DNA from: Nitzschia sp. pyKryTriq1
Lineage: Eukaryota; Bacillariophyta; Bacillariophyceae; Bacillariales; Bacillariaceae
Reading direction: 5' to 3'
DNA length: 64,000 nt
Assembly: GCA_956465555.1 (NCBI GenBank)
Contig: OY101118.1
Location: forward strand, 2,377,751-2,441,750
Numbering within the stretch: the first letter of the stretch is position 1; each line of letters starts with the position of its first letter. The notes below the pieces were generated by a model, which did not search any database, had not been told where the DNA came from, and worked only from the letters and a program-made list of their open reading frames with translations. Position numbers and translations under genes: made by a program. Positions 31,861 through 43,414 of the stretch are shown here, in pieces.

Positions 31861-32297
31861 ATTGGGGGACACGCGTGTGGTTTTGATGTACATAGTATCA
31901 TACGGTAGTGAGGCAAGGGACTTGGCGATTTCGGCGGTGCCTAAAAGTAAAACTTCGGTACTTAGGCGAGCTGGTCGCCAAGGATGCCAGTTGCCAAAGT
32001 TGGTGACAAGTTTCTGGTACTAATCCTACATACGTACAACACTACTAGGACTACTACCGGTAGAGAGGTACGATACTCTATGAGTACTGGTATTAGTGTT
32101 AGTGAGGGAAAAATTCCAAAACTCTTTGAAGTCCGTGGGCTGTTGTACGGCTAACAACGGACTACGGTAAAATAGATTTTCATCTTGATATTGATAGCAA
32201 GGGAACCTGTTGATAGTAGGAGTATGTACCTGGTACCGTCATATCTTCCTTTCTATCAGTCCCTCCATGATTCACGAAGTCAACGGCAACGCGGTTA

Positions 32298-34262
32298 CTA
32301 CTGCTGCACCGAATCATCGACTTCCCGGAAGTATTTGAAAAAGGCCTTGAACAGCGCCAGACCGTTGGTTACTTGATTGAAGGGGGACAGAAAGCAAAAC
32401 AGGAGACAAGGATATAGTAATGAGAAACAACGCTATGTGCCCAACAAGTTGGGAGGTTCTTTGAAAAGGGCATACCAGCAAATCCTCGTTTCATACTTAC
32501 GGTCGCATATCCCCATCTGTTCGCGAATCGAGTGCATCGATAACTGAGGGCATCCCATGTCAATGGCTCTGATCCCAGTGGCTGTACTGATCAAGGGGCC
32601 GATTGTAGAGCCACAACCACAGTCCTGTCGAACAAGGAACTCCTGCACAGGTGGAAGGGACGCCCGACGAGCAATCTCACGAATCAAGACACCCGTCACG
32701 CCATTGGTGGCGTACCGTTGGTTTGAGTTTCGCTTGATCACCATTCCTGCATTCATTTGGGGTTGGTGATTCTTCTCGTGCTTTGATGCATAATTGGGGT
32801 GCAATGCGTGGGACTGGTCACTGCTGAGCACAAAGGATTTTCGGATTGTTGCTTCGTAAGATTTCTCATTGTGGAGAGCTGAAGTAATGCTCGTAACAGC
32901 GTCACCAAGGATTGGTCCCGCTGCCCCAACGCTGCCACAGCCACAGCCACAGACTTCACCGTAAGTTACCGATATGAGAATTCTTGCACATCAAGCTGTG
33001 AATAGATACTTACGCGCTGCTACTGCCGACCTCTTCATGATCGTAAAGTATAACCATGTTGATGTCCTTGTCGTTCTCCAAGAAGCCATCTTTGATGCAC
33101 TCAAGAAGTGATTCAACAGCCAAAAAACAGCTAGCTAGATTGTCAAGACGCGCCGAGAACAAAAACTCGGAATGTACTCCACCAAGAGCTGCCTTTTGAA
33201 TGTCAAACAGATTCAATTCGAAGTCCACGATATTGGAGGATTCAATTCCAAGCTCTGTCGCCAGAAGCTGCACAAGCAACGGCTCTTGGTGCTCCGTCCA
33301 TCCATCTTTTGCCGTCGCATCTTTTTCCTTCTTGCCGCCTTCATTATCATCATTTTCTTCAGTAGCGTCTTTCTCACCGCCTACGTTGAATGCATCTTCG
33401 ATCTTCCCCGCCAAAATGGGACTCAAATGATCTTCTTTATTGACGGCGAAGGCCTTTCTTTCGTCGGCAGTCTGCAAGTGAATTGCTAGATTAGGAATTC
33501 GAAGAATGGCCCGGTCAATCTTGATCAACTTCTGAGAAATCGTTCCGTCGGCTTCTCGGCAAAACACACGACCTGAAATCCCCAAATCCCTGTCAAACCA
33601 AGTGTGCCATAAACCCCCACCTTGAGGACGACGACCACGACGACAATGGAGAAGTCGTACCAGCAGAAAAATAAAATGTCAGGCGGCCACCACATAATCA
33701 AGAAGAAACGCAACACAAACAAGTCCATAGTAATTCTTACCATAGCATTCGGCCCCAATTTGAATAGACTTGGCCGATTTGGCGCTTCGCTTCGACCGTG
33801 GCTTGACTTTAAGATTGGGGGAATCCGTGTGACCGCCAATTACTTTGAATCCTCCTGATCCAGCAGCGTACTTTCCGCCCACAGCAAAGGCCACCAAAGT
33901 CGACTTGTTGCGTGTAAAGTAGTATTTCCCGCCTGTAAATAAAATAATGGATTGGTGAGGGAAATAATTACAGAATGAATCAGGAAGAATGAATGAATGA
34001 ATGAATGAATATTGCGCAATTGCTGCGTACCAGGTTGGATCTTGTCGGAATTCGGTTCAATTTCTTGTACCTCTTCAAATCCAGCATCTTCCAACATATC
34101 AATAGCCGTTTGTACCGCGTGAAAAGGGTCTGGAGAATTATCGAAATATTCCATAGCTTTCTTGGCAAGCGGAATATGATCGGCAGTCTTTGACATTGGC
34201 GGCATGATGGTCAACGCGTTGACAGCCCCGAGGACCGCGGTCGCCATAACAAAGATCTTCAT
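32298..34262 (-). CDS. Aspartyl aminopeptidase, peptidase family M18 (511 aa)
   Basis: Five exons on the minus strand: 34262-34031, 33932-33741, 33620-33014, 32931-32501 and 32371-32298. All introns are GT-AG (82-129 bp) and the joined frame is open to TAG. M18 landmarks are complete: [14 protein letters not shown] (metal-ligand His), [19 protein letters not shown] (spliced across exons 2/3), [19 protein letters not shown] (catalytic Glu-Glu, spliced 3/4), [16 protein letters not shown] and [12 protein letters not shown] (last His ligand). It removes N-terminal Asp/Glu with a di-zinc site, usually as a dodecamer. A hydrophobic N-terminus ([17 protein letters not shown]) is atypical for cytosolic members and suggests vacuolar or secretory entry. 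An acidic Glu/Asp/Lys insertion lies in the mid-domain. Confidence 0.93.
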
Positions 34263-35775
34263 TATTATTTGGGATCAAGGATGTACTCGTACGTGTATGT
34301 CCCTTGCAGATGGAAAGTATTATACAACTAAGCTCAATCTCGACACTCTTATTCTGCGGTTGGCTCTACCGTGTCTTGGTACTGTAGGTTCCCAGTTCCC
34401 ACAACAGTGACAAGATCGTATCCGCCATCGTCCATCGTCCATCGTCGATCTTAGCGAGATCGATGTCCGTGCATGCATGCATTGGATGACGTACCACGTC
34501 CGTCCATCGTCCTAACTAGCCTCAAAGGCCTATCTTAGCTCTTTCTGGAGTGCGTGCGTTCGTGAGTGAATGCTGGACTGACGGACGGACACGGGCGGTA
34601 CCGGTACGTTATCACGAAAATACAACCGTAGTAGTATACCCTAGTATTATCTCTACACAGTCTACGTGGTCGTACCATCCTATGACGGTATGAGATCGCG
34701 CATATTCGCATTTTGATAGGTATGAGATACAACTCGAAGTAGCACGTGCGGTCGTGTTTTTATGATGAAAATACAACCCGAACCGCGCAGAAAACTCGCG
34801 AAACTGCTGTCAAAATACAACTTACTGGGACCCCTTACTGGGACCCCTCGCAAGGCAACAACACCGATGACACTTTACTCTTTGCTTAGAGACGACAAGT
34901 ACTGGTCCACGGGGTACAAGCATTTCAGCGGAAAGAGTCAAACAAGTGAATTCGGAAATTTAATCCGTCGTTCCTTCGATATTCTAATCGGTGAACTCTC
35001 CAGTTCAGAGTTGCTCCTGGACTCCACGAACAGAACGCGATCGTGCGCGGTGCTCTACGAGGCGTTCCACATCCCGTGTTGTTTATTTGTTGTTGTTTAT
35101 TTGTCCATGGGGTAGACATAGGTACTGTAGTGGTTCTTGCTAGTGTACAAGTACCGTACAGTATTAGCGTACCGGTATGTAGTAGAAATGGAGTATTCGA
35201 CGACGACGATTCAACAGGCCGGTAGGTATATGAGAAGATGTGGTAGTTGACAACTAGTAAAAGTTATGGTGAAAAGAAGTGATTGATGAAGAAAACAGTA
35301 GTAGTGGAACGGATAGGATTTCGTCGATCGTTGGGAATTGAATAAAGTAACGGTCATCTGATTTGACGTCATCATCATCGAGTCATGGTTGGACTCGGGA
35401 ATAAATAGGGCAAAAATCTCTCAGTATAGATGCTAAACTAAGAAAGAAGAAGTGGAAATGAATGTGGATCTCTCGCTCAACTAATCTAGCCTAGTCTCGA
35501 AGACTGTAGGATAGATCAAATCGTCAAGATGAAAAAGAGTGAGAAGGAAGACGACAACGACAGAAAGAGTTGTCGGCTGTCCATCGGAAGAACAATCCAA
35601 TCCATCAAGATGCGGGAACGCCAAGAACCAATAAGATCAAAGAATCACCATCTAAGGACTCGCGAGAGAAAAGAAAGACACCACAGGAAACTATTGCTGA
35701 CAAAAAGCTCTCAAACAGACAACCTCAGACAATGACAATTGTCGCCAAATCTTCGAATGCATGATGAATTCTCTA
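34263..35775. other. Intergenic region, no gene seen
   Basis: Includes isolated GGTACCGGTAC words at about 34597-34610 (about 340 bp upstream of the aminopeptidase) and a few more at 35137-35180. Also present are TGCATGCATGCAT near 34473 and AG-rich sequence near 35440-35700. Short frames here have no recognisable content. Confidence 0.5.
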
Positions 35776-38700
35776 TTAATTCGTTGGGTCGACCATAGTA
35801 AAAATTCCATTCGCCATGACACCCCTATTGCGTTCGCTCCCAGTCCCACTTGAAAAATCTGTGCTGGTATCACTTCCAGCTGTGACCTTCAGGCTAGATG
35901 TACTCACAGAGATTAGCCGTTCCCAGGTGAAGTCCTTCAACATATCCGCGTGTTCCGAACTGTACCGCGTCCGACCTTTCAATGCCGATTTGGCCTTTTC
36001 TCTCAAATTTGAGGATTTTAGCAATTCGGGATGCACCTCCTTCATCTTGTTTGCCTTTCCACGCGCACCCCAATCTTCCCAGAGAACGAACGCCTGGCCC
36101 ATGTAGTATTCGCTCCATCCATCATCTTTCTGTTCCAAGAAGAATTCTCCAGCTCGCTCGCACAGATATGCCTCATAGTGAATAAGGCCAAGACGAGCAC
36201 AAGCACGGATACCCTGGTCGTATTTCTCCTTGGATGGAGATTCTTCGGCTTGGAGCATCAGGTACAGGGGATGAGCATTGACGTTACCATGCCTGAGGTC
36301 CTTCTCAAGATCTTTCATGATTTTCTTCCCCATGGTGCGATGCTTCTTCTTTCCTTTTGTCCTTGCCAGTCTGAAGGCTGCGAGCGCCATTGATGTCCTT
36401 CGGAGGCTCGCACGGACGAGGTGATGGTCGTTGTCAAGAAATGGTTCCAGAGATTCAAGAAGCATCTCGGCCATGTCCCAGTAACCATAGATACAAGCTA
36501 GAAGTAAACGGAAAGAGTAAATGTCCCGCATGGTCATGCGATGACCGTTGCCATCAAGTGCGCCCAGCAATTGGTCTTCGTCCATTGCGTTGCCTTTCAG
36601 AACAGCCGGACGCTGTACGTCCTCCTGTAGATTTACAATGAACTGCTGGAATATACGAAAGTTGGCTGCAACTGTGTCAGGCATCCGAAATTGTCGAGAC
36701 TCTTTTTCATACAACGTGAGGTCTGACTTCAAAGAACCCAGAGGAAGCCCTACAGCAAGGTAGGAAAACGAGTAGGCGAGGATACATCCGGCCGCCGTCT
36801 CAGTGTTTCCGGTGCGTAGTGCGACATGGTGAGCATCCAACCACAAGTCCAAGCATTTATTGAGGGGTCTGGTAGCACTGAAAACTCCGTCAGTAGCCAA
36901 ACCGATGACTCTAGAGTGTAAGGACCCAACGGAACGGGGAAATCGTTCATTCATCTTGAGACCCATCTCTGCGTATTCATCGGCCTCCTTAAAGTGACCG
37001 TTCTCACGAAGTTGTGATGCCCATCCTACAATGGCCGAACAAGTATGTTCGCATATTCCATGCTCGGCCGAGTAGTTCAGTGCTCGAACAACATAGTAGC
37101 ACCGTTTTTGTTTGTCGCGGTGCGACATTGTGATGAAAAATTCCAAGTACTCGACCAAAAGCCTCATGATATGTAGAGATTTGTTGTCAGTCATTTCAGG
37201 TAGATCCAAAAAGGCTGACAGGTTGCCGCCTGGTAATTTGCGAAGCAGTTTTTGGTTTTCAATGAACATTTGTCCAGGTAGCAGCTTGCTAGGAAACTTG
37301 ATCCCGTATTCCTTAAGAATCTCAAGTGCTTTTTGGGCACCGGCCGCGTAGTTCCGATCCTTTCCGGTTGTGATGCAACCCAGCAAGACGCATTGAACGT
37401 AAAATCTGTCCTCCAGCGTCTTGGCGTGTTCTTGAACTTCTGTAACTGCATCCATGGCTTCTTCCTTCTCACCCAGCTCAAAAGCAACCTTTGCCACAGC
37501 ACTATATAGCTGCAAGCTCAAGTCATAATGCGCACCCCATCTGCCTTCGACATTTAAATATTTCACGCCTGCTTGTAACATATCATACGCAGGGAATAGA
37601 GCCGATTTCGACAGAGACAATTTGGCGGCTTCCAAACACAAGGACGCAGCTTCTGCTCCCAGGACTTGATCTTGTTGATTGTCCGAGAACCGATTGAGTT
37701 GATCCGCAGCCAAAAACACCATCCATTCCTCGCCGGAATCTGTCAAGCTCATGCGCCAAAGTAGTTTACCCATCTTGATATGCAACGGACCTCGATACGC
37801 TTCTCCGATAAGTGAGTATGCAACATGCTGTAGCTTGTCGTGTGCCCACATGTACGCTCCCTGACTCTCAGGTTTGATGAGAATTCCACTCTTCACGGCG
37901 CTCTCCAAAACATTGTGCAATCCACTTTCCTTGATTTGATGCAAACCCAAGCTACAAGTCTGACCATTTTGAGATTCCTCGTATCCTTCGAAGTACTCAA
38001 CCAAGACATCCAAAGGCACAATCTTACCCAGACAAGATGCTACTTTGACTGCTATCTGAGTTGACGCTGGGAGAGATTGAAGAGAATTGGCTATCACGTC
38101 TGCCACATTGTCGGATACCCGCGCTGCATTAGAAAGCTTTGCGATGTCTCCCCACTCCCATCGAAAGGTCGAGAAGGAATAAGTCAGAAAGCTTTCCCTG
38201 CGCAGCATGAGCAGAAATTGGGTTACGAAGAATGGATTTCCAGCTGTTTTCTTATGGACAACTTCCGCCAAAGCCAGGGTTTCTTCCCTATCATGCCCCG
38301 TAACCGCTGACACCAAGCGATTTACACTCTCCACATTCAAATCCGTGACAGGCATGTCATGGATCCGAACTCCTTCCACTTCTTCTGGACCAACCACAGC
38401 ATTCGCCGCATTAAGCGTGAGTATCGTGGGATGTACATCTGTGACTTCTTCATCTCGGTAGGATAGCACGGTGAGAAGATTGTCTACCTTTCCAGCGCTG
38501 CCACTGATTAAGACTTTGATTACTTCCAAGCTAGCCTTGTCGGCCCAATGGATATCATCAAAAAACAGTACAACCTTTTGCGTTTTGCACAGAAACTGGA
38601 GTATGCGGACAAACGATGCATTCACAAAATTCGCTGTCCCCATATCCTGTTTCATCGCCACACTCGAACTCAGCATAGTCTTCGTGATCTTCTTGGTGTT

Positions 38701-39147
38701 GGAGCCCTTGGACGCGGAGCAGGGCCCCGACATGACGGCTTGATATACCTTGGGTAAGATGTTCCGCATAAATTCGTAGTCTTCTTCCAACAGATGTCGA
38801 AAGCCTCCCAGCTGACACACTTCTGCCACGTTATTTTGGAGTATCCACATGTCCACCAAATCCTTTAACGCTTCTATCAACGCAGAAAACGGCTCCCCTG
38901 TTATTCTGTGCTGTTCAAACTTGCCCGACGCCAAGAGCCATCCAGTTTCCTTCCAAGGCTGGCTTCGAATCAGCGAGGACTTCCCACTACCAGCGGGGCC
39001 GTGGAGAACAACGGTCGACTGGACGCTTTGACTTGCTTCGGAGATTTCAAGCAAGATTTGCGATTCTTCCTCTCGGCCAAAAATCTTTCCGAGGTTCCAT
39101 TCGGGGCCTTCACTCAAACTTCTACTGGAACTACTTTGAAAGGACAT
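35776..39147 (-). CDS. STAND-type predicted ATPase with helical C-terminus, paralogue 1 of the inverted pair (1,123 aa)
   Basis: Single exon from the ATG at 39147. The ATPase module starts almost at once: IFGREEESQILL, Walker A GPAGSGKSS (about 50-58), Walker B KVVLFFDDIHWAD (about 191-203), sensor LTVLSYRDEEV (about 225-235) and AGNPFFVTQFL (about 302-312), equivalent to the GLPL-like STAND motif. It continues into a winged-helix-like segment and about 700 residues of helical pairs resembling TPRs, with a Lys-rich KGKKKHRTMGKKIMKDLEK stretch and a Ser/Thr-rich tail. No fused signalling domain or membrane span is seen. Its near-copy lies inverted at 52150-55446. It shares a divergent promoter region with the Cu-ATPase. 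The trigger and effector are unknown. Confidence 0.87.
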   Translation of the reverse strand: MSFQSSSSRSLSEGPEWNLGKIFGREEESQILLEISEASQSVQSTVVLHGPAGSGKSSLIRSQPWKETGWLLASGKFEQHRITGEPFSALIEALKDLVDMWILQNNVAEVCQLGGFRHLLEEDYEFMRNILPKVYQAVMSGPCSASKGSNTKKITKTMLSSSVAMKQDMGTANFVNASFVRILQFLCKTQKVVLFFDDIHWADKASLEVIKVLISGSAGKVDNLLTVLSYRDEEVTDVHPTILTLNAANAVVGPEEVEGVRIHDMPVTDLNVESVNRLVSAVTGHDREETLALAEVVHKKTAGNPFFVTQFLLMLRRESFLTYSFSTFRWEWGDIAKLSNAARVSDNVADVIANSLQSLPASTQIAVKVASCLGKIVPLDVLVEYFEGYEESQNGQTCSLGLHQIKESGLHNVLESAVKSGILIKPESQGAYMWAHDKLQHVAYSLIGEAYRGPLHIKMGKLLWRMSLTDSGEEWMVFLAADQLNRFSDNQQDQVLGAEAASLCLEAAKLSLSKSALFPAYDMLQAGVKYLNVEGRWGAHYDLSLQLYSAVAKVAFELGEKEEAMDAVTEVQEHAKTLEDRFYVQCVLLGCITTGKDRNYAAGAQKALEILKEYGIKFPSKLLPGQMFIENQKLLRKLPGGNLSAFLDLPEMTDNKSLHIMRLLVEYLEFFITMSHRDKQKRCYYVVRALNYSAEHGICEHTCSAIVGWASQLRENGHFKEADEYAEMGLKMNERFPRSVGSLHSRVIGLATDGVFSATRPLNKCLDLWLDAHHVALRTGNTETAAGCILAYSFSYLAVGLPLGSLKSDLTLYEKESRQFRMPDTVAANFRIFQQFIVNLQEDVQRPAVLKGNAMDEDQLLGALDGNGHRMTMRDIYSFRLLLACIYGYWDMAEMLLESLEPFLDNDHHLVRASLRRTSMALAAFRLARTKGKKKHRTMGKKIMKDLEKDLRHGNVNAHPLYLMLQAEESPSKEKYDQGIRACARLGLIHYEAYLCERAGEFFLEQKDDGWSEYYMGQAFVLWEDWGARGKANKMKEVHPELLKSSNLREKAKSALKGRTRYSSEHADMLKDFTWERLISVSTSSLKVTAGSDTSTDFSSGTGSERNRGVMANGIFTMVDPTN

Positions 39148-39792
39148 GATTGCAGCTGTTCACTTGGGGTACTTGTATGTCTTTATGCAAGGAGGAGCTA
39201 CCGAAGGGGACTTGTTCGATTTATTGATGAGACATCAATCGTCCCGTACGAGTAAATAGTACTGTAGCAATGCATGGAGCGCAAAATAAAGCGTTCGTAC
39301 CCATAAAAGAGCGGGAAGAACGAAGAACACAATCGAACGGTTCTTTACCGGTACTGATCCTTGCCGTGATCACCGATAAAGGACAGACGACTGTGTACAA
39401 GTACTCACAACTCACACACTCGTTCCGGCATTACCAGTATGTACCAGGTTCTGTATCTGGTATTCATACTGTACCTGTTACTCGTACAGTACTGTACTGT
39501 AGACCGGGGGGGGGGGGGGGTAGGGACGCCATAAGGGGACACGCCCTCCCTGCACCAAGTTAGGTACGTACTCGTACCAGAAAACAACCCCTGTACTACA
39601 GTATGTACTGTTCGTTGTTGTTCGTTACATGAAATATTTTCTTTGACCACACCCGGACTTTCTTTAGACCTCCAGCGTTCCGCGTTGCGCTTCGCATTGA
39701 GAGTTGAGAGTTGCATGATTTCTGATTCTGATGTTTGACAATGGTCAAGAAAGAGTTGTGTTTTGTTGTCGAAACACGTCATAAATGCAACT
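39148..39792. other. Divergent intergenic region, STAND / Cu-ATPase, with poly-G tract
   Basis: Holds the shared 5' region: about 70 bp next to the STAND gene resembles the leader of its paralogue, followed by GTAC words (39440-39609) interrupted by a run of 15 G at 39506-39520. Confidence 0.6.
39440..39609. repeat. GTAC-rich array with 15-G run
   Basis: GTAC, CAGTACTGTACTGTA and TAGGTACGTACTCGTACC words flank the uninterrupted G tract at 39506-39520. Confidence 0.75.
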
Positions 39793-42700
39793 ATGACAAC
39801 GTCCAGCTCCAACGAGAAAAAAGGGACGTCCACTGGTACGATGAATGTCCCCAATTCTTCCTGTGGATGCGCCTGTGATGTGTGCTATTGTGGACCCAAT
39901 TGCCAGTGTACCGAAACGTTGTGTCGATGTGAAGCGAGTTCTGTGTTGAATAGTCTTAGTCGTAGCAGTGGCGGGTCGTCGTGTTGTGCGAGCAAAAAGA
40001 CTTCCAGCGACAAGACGGCATCTCAAAAAAAACACGTCTCTTTTCAAGAGGAGGACTTGGAGTCGCCTACTCCAGGTGGAGACGATGATTCGAATGCACG
40101 ACAAAATCCTAAAGAAGATGGTTCCAAGTCCACTCATCTCTCATCGTTGGAAGTAGGTATTGTGGGAATGACATGTAGCATGTGCAGCAAGGCTATCACC
40201 CAGGCCTTGCAAGGGACGGAGGGAGTTTCCACTGTTACGGTGTCACTGGCGACAGATTCGGCCACGATTGTTTACGATCCTGCAAGATTAACCCCCCAGG
40301 ATTTGCACACGGCCATTGAAGACGTCGGATACGAAGCCGTGAGGATTTCCGCTGCTTCCAGTTCTGCCCAGCAAGATGATGCCAACTCAGGCACGGCGGT
40401 AGTCGAGTTTTCCGTTCGTGGCATGACGTGCAGTATGTGTACACAAGGCATCCAACGCGCTTTAGAGGCGATACCTGGAGTGGAGACAGTTTCGGTTTCC
40501 TTGTCCACCAATATGGCGCGGGTTCGATTTCATGGAGAGAGTACAACTACGGAAGCGTTGCGTGAGGCCATTGAGGACGTCGGATACGAAGTCGCGGAGG
40601 CTACTTTACTGGCGAATGATGAAGAGGAAATCTCAGGAGATCGATTAGAGCGTCTGTTGCAACAGCAACAAAGACAGGTGCTCAGTCGGAAGCGAGCATT
40701 CTTGTGGTCGTTAGTGGGAACGTGTCCGATCTTGGTAATGACGATGATCCTACCACATCTCTCTTCTGAAAGTAGGATTGAAAGGATCCTACACAAAGAA
40801 ATTGTGATCGGCAATACCAAACTTGTTTTGGAGGCCGTAATTCTTTGGGCTTTATGCACACCCATTCAGTTTGGATCTGGTTTGTCCTTTTATAAGATGA
40901 GCTACTACAATCTGCAACAGGGTGTCATGGGTATGGATGTGCTTGTGGCTGTGGGTACATCGGCTTCCTACGGATATGCCGTATGGGCCACTTTGGCAGG
41001 AAGTATGGAATACCACTTTTTCGAAACTTCGGCAGTGCTGATCTGTTTTGTCCTTCTGGGCAAATGGTTGCAGAGACTCGCGGTCAGACGAACCTCGCAA
41101 GCATTGACACAGCTCTTGGCCTTGCAACCCAAGACAGCCATTCAGATCATTCCACCAGCAGGTGCCGGTGAAAATAGCACGTGGAATCCATTAGAGGATC
41201 CATACCAGGAGCTCTTCTTTCCATTGCAGGCCGTCAAGGAAGGTGATCTCGTGAAGATTCTCAAGGGGTCCTCGATCCCCGCCGATGGTCGTGTAGCGTT
41301 CGGTGAAATGTGCGTCGATGAGAGCATGATTACTGGAGAGTCTGTTCCTGTTTTGAAAACCAAGGGATCTATCGTTCTTGGAGGGACTATTTGCGCCGAA
41401 GCCGGTCAAGTAGCCGGGGCAGCGTTTGTAAAAGTTACAGGAGTAGGATCTTCCACAGCGCTCAGTCAGATTGTCAAGTTGGTGCAAGACGCCCAGAATC
41501 GGCAGGTACCAATTCAAAACCTTGCTGATACGATTGCTGGTATCTTCGTTCCTACCGTCGTTACAATATCGGTGCTAACGTACATGATATGGTATGCAGC
41601 GATTCAATCCGGCATTGTTCCACCAAGCTACCTACCTGACGATGAATCACCGGCTACTTTTTCTTTACTCTTTGGAATTGCATGTTTGGTTATTTCTTGT
41701 CCTTGTGCTTTGGGGCTTGCTACACCGACGGCGGTGATGGTAGGTACTGGTGTGGGCGCGCAGCAAGGTATTTTGATGAAAGGGGGAGAAACCTTGGAAT
41801 TGGCTTCGAAAGTGGACAGTGTCGTATTCGATAAAACTGGTACTTTGACGAAAGGAAAACCTGCTATCACAGATTTTTCCGTCTTGGTCACAGATACCTT
41901 CTTTTGGAACGATGTCCTTAATTTAGATAATCGTCCCAAGGGTCGCAGCAGCAGACAGCATCTCTTATGGTTATTGGGATCCTTGGAACGAAACTCGGAG
42001 CATCCGCTGGCAGGCGCCATCGTATCCTATGCAGAAAGGGACCTGCTTGAATCAATTCCATTTGTGCAGCCAACCGATTTTGTTGCCCTTACAGGTCGCG
42101 GTGCATCCGGTACGATAGAAGGTACTACCGAGCTTGCTGTTGGCAATCGAGCTTTTTGCTCCCTGAACCACATCACAATCGACCGTGCGACAGAGGATGC
42201 GATGCAACGTATGGAAAGACAAGGGAAGACCGCCATAATCGCAGCTGTGAATGGAAAAGTTTGCGTGGTCATGGGCATTGCCGATCAGTTGAAACCGGAT
42301 GCCGCAGCCGCGATTTCTTATCTACAGGAGCACATGGGAGTGGACGTCTGGATGGTAACCGGTGACAATCGCAGAACAGCTCGCGCGATTGCCCGTCAGC
42401 TGCGTCTCCCTATGGATCGTGTCATTGCTGAGGCTTTGCCAGTTGCCAAGGTTCAGAAAGTCCAAGAACTCCAAGACAGGGGTCACATTGTGGCTATGGT
42501 TGGAGATGGTAAGTCTGTTGGCTGCATGAAGTGTCCTTTGTCTATCTACCACAAGTCGCTGGCTCATATCTGTCCACACCCCAGGCGTAAACGACAGCCC
42601 GGCATTGGCGCAGGCAAATGTAGGCCTCAGCCTGGGAACAGGCGCGGAGATTGCTGCTGAGGCTTCCGATATGGTGTTGGTGAAAGGCAACGTCGCAGAT

Positions 42701-43188
42701 GTTTGCACGGCACTCGATTTGAGTCAAGTCATCTTCCAACGGATCAAGGTATGTTTTGCTCTCTCCTCATCCTGGTGCCTATTTATGAGTTTTCTACGAA
42801 GGTATCCTCATTCCCCTCTCCTCTCCAGCTGAATCTTCTGTGGTCACTACTGTACAATTGTCTCGGTATTCCAATTGCTGCGGGGGTGTTCTACCCCTTG
42901 TTCCGTACCCGACTCCCCCCTACTGTGGCGGCCATTGCCATGGCGCTGTCTTCGATCAGTGTCGTTGGCAGCTCGCTGGCCCTACGATTATATAAGCCAC
43001 CGAATGTGGTGTCCACTCCAACGCCGACAAATGCCAGAAACCCACGACGATCTCCTCGCTCCACGAGAAGCCAAAGTAGCGACGGCGATGATTTGAGAGA
43101 ACTGTTGCTGCCGCAAGACGACGGAGACGAAGAGTCCAACAGCGCTAGAGACGTGGAGGAGGGTCGGGCTATCATTGTAGCCGTATAA
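39793..43188 (+). CDS. Copper-transporting P1B-type ATPase with metallothionein-like N-terminus
   Basis: Three exons: 39793-42508, 42585-42748 and 42829-43188. The GTAAGT intron is spliced exactly within GDG|VNDSPALA, and the joined frame gives about 1,079 residues. The ATG at 39793 is the first true ATG. Residues 25-47 hold nine Cys in CxC/CxxC spacing (CGCACDVCYCGPNCQC), then two heavy-metal domains with GMTCSMC (about 124 and 209), membrane helices, TGES, the CPC ion-binding helix SCPCALGLATP, the DKTGTLT phosphorylation site, SEHPLAGAI and MVTGDNRRTA. This is a Cu+ exporter of the CopA/ATP7/RAN1 type, supplying secretory or plastid copper enzymes or detoxifying. No clear targeting peptide is seen. 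The C-tail is Arg/Ser- then acid-rich with a di-leucine (LRELLLP). Confidence 0.95.
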
Positions 43189-43414
43189 ACAAAATGACAT
43201 GTCTCTCGTTTCGGATCGCATTTACAACATAAAAAATAGAGCGCATTTTTCGCACGAGAAAATACAGATGTCTATGAATTCTAAACAGAGTGGGCGAAGC
43301 CGGATCGACGAAACTGGACTATCCAACCGATAACACACGAGTCCTAACTCGGGGGTTGTCGTGTCGTGTCGCATCGTGTCGTGTGCTTTGCATTTCCTCT
43401 GTTTCAATAATAAT

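Larger units (their letters stand above)
31009..32297. other. Intergenic region with tandem and dispersed repeats
   Basis: Contains the heme oxygenase 5' region, a small GTAC cluster (31308-31340), one copy of a 78-bp dispersed repeat and a 35-bp-period tandem array. No gene is supported. Confidence 0.6.

Noticed and set aside
34762-35115. 117-residue plus-strand frame
   Set aside because: No motif, no homologue I recognise, in ordinary intergenic DNA. Length is compatible with chance.
39763-39792. Longer N-terminus for the Cu-ATPase
   Set aside because: The extended frame begins at TTG, not ATG. The first ATG in frame is at 39793.
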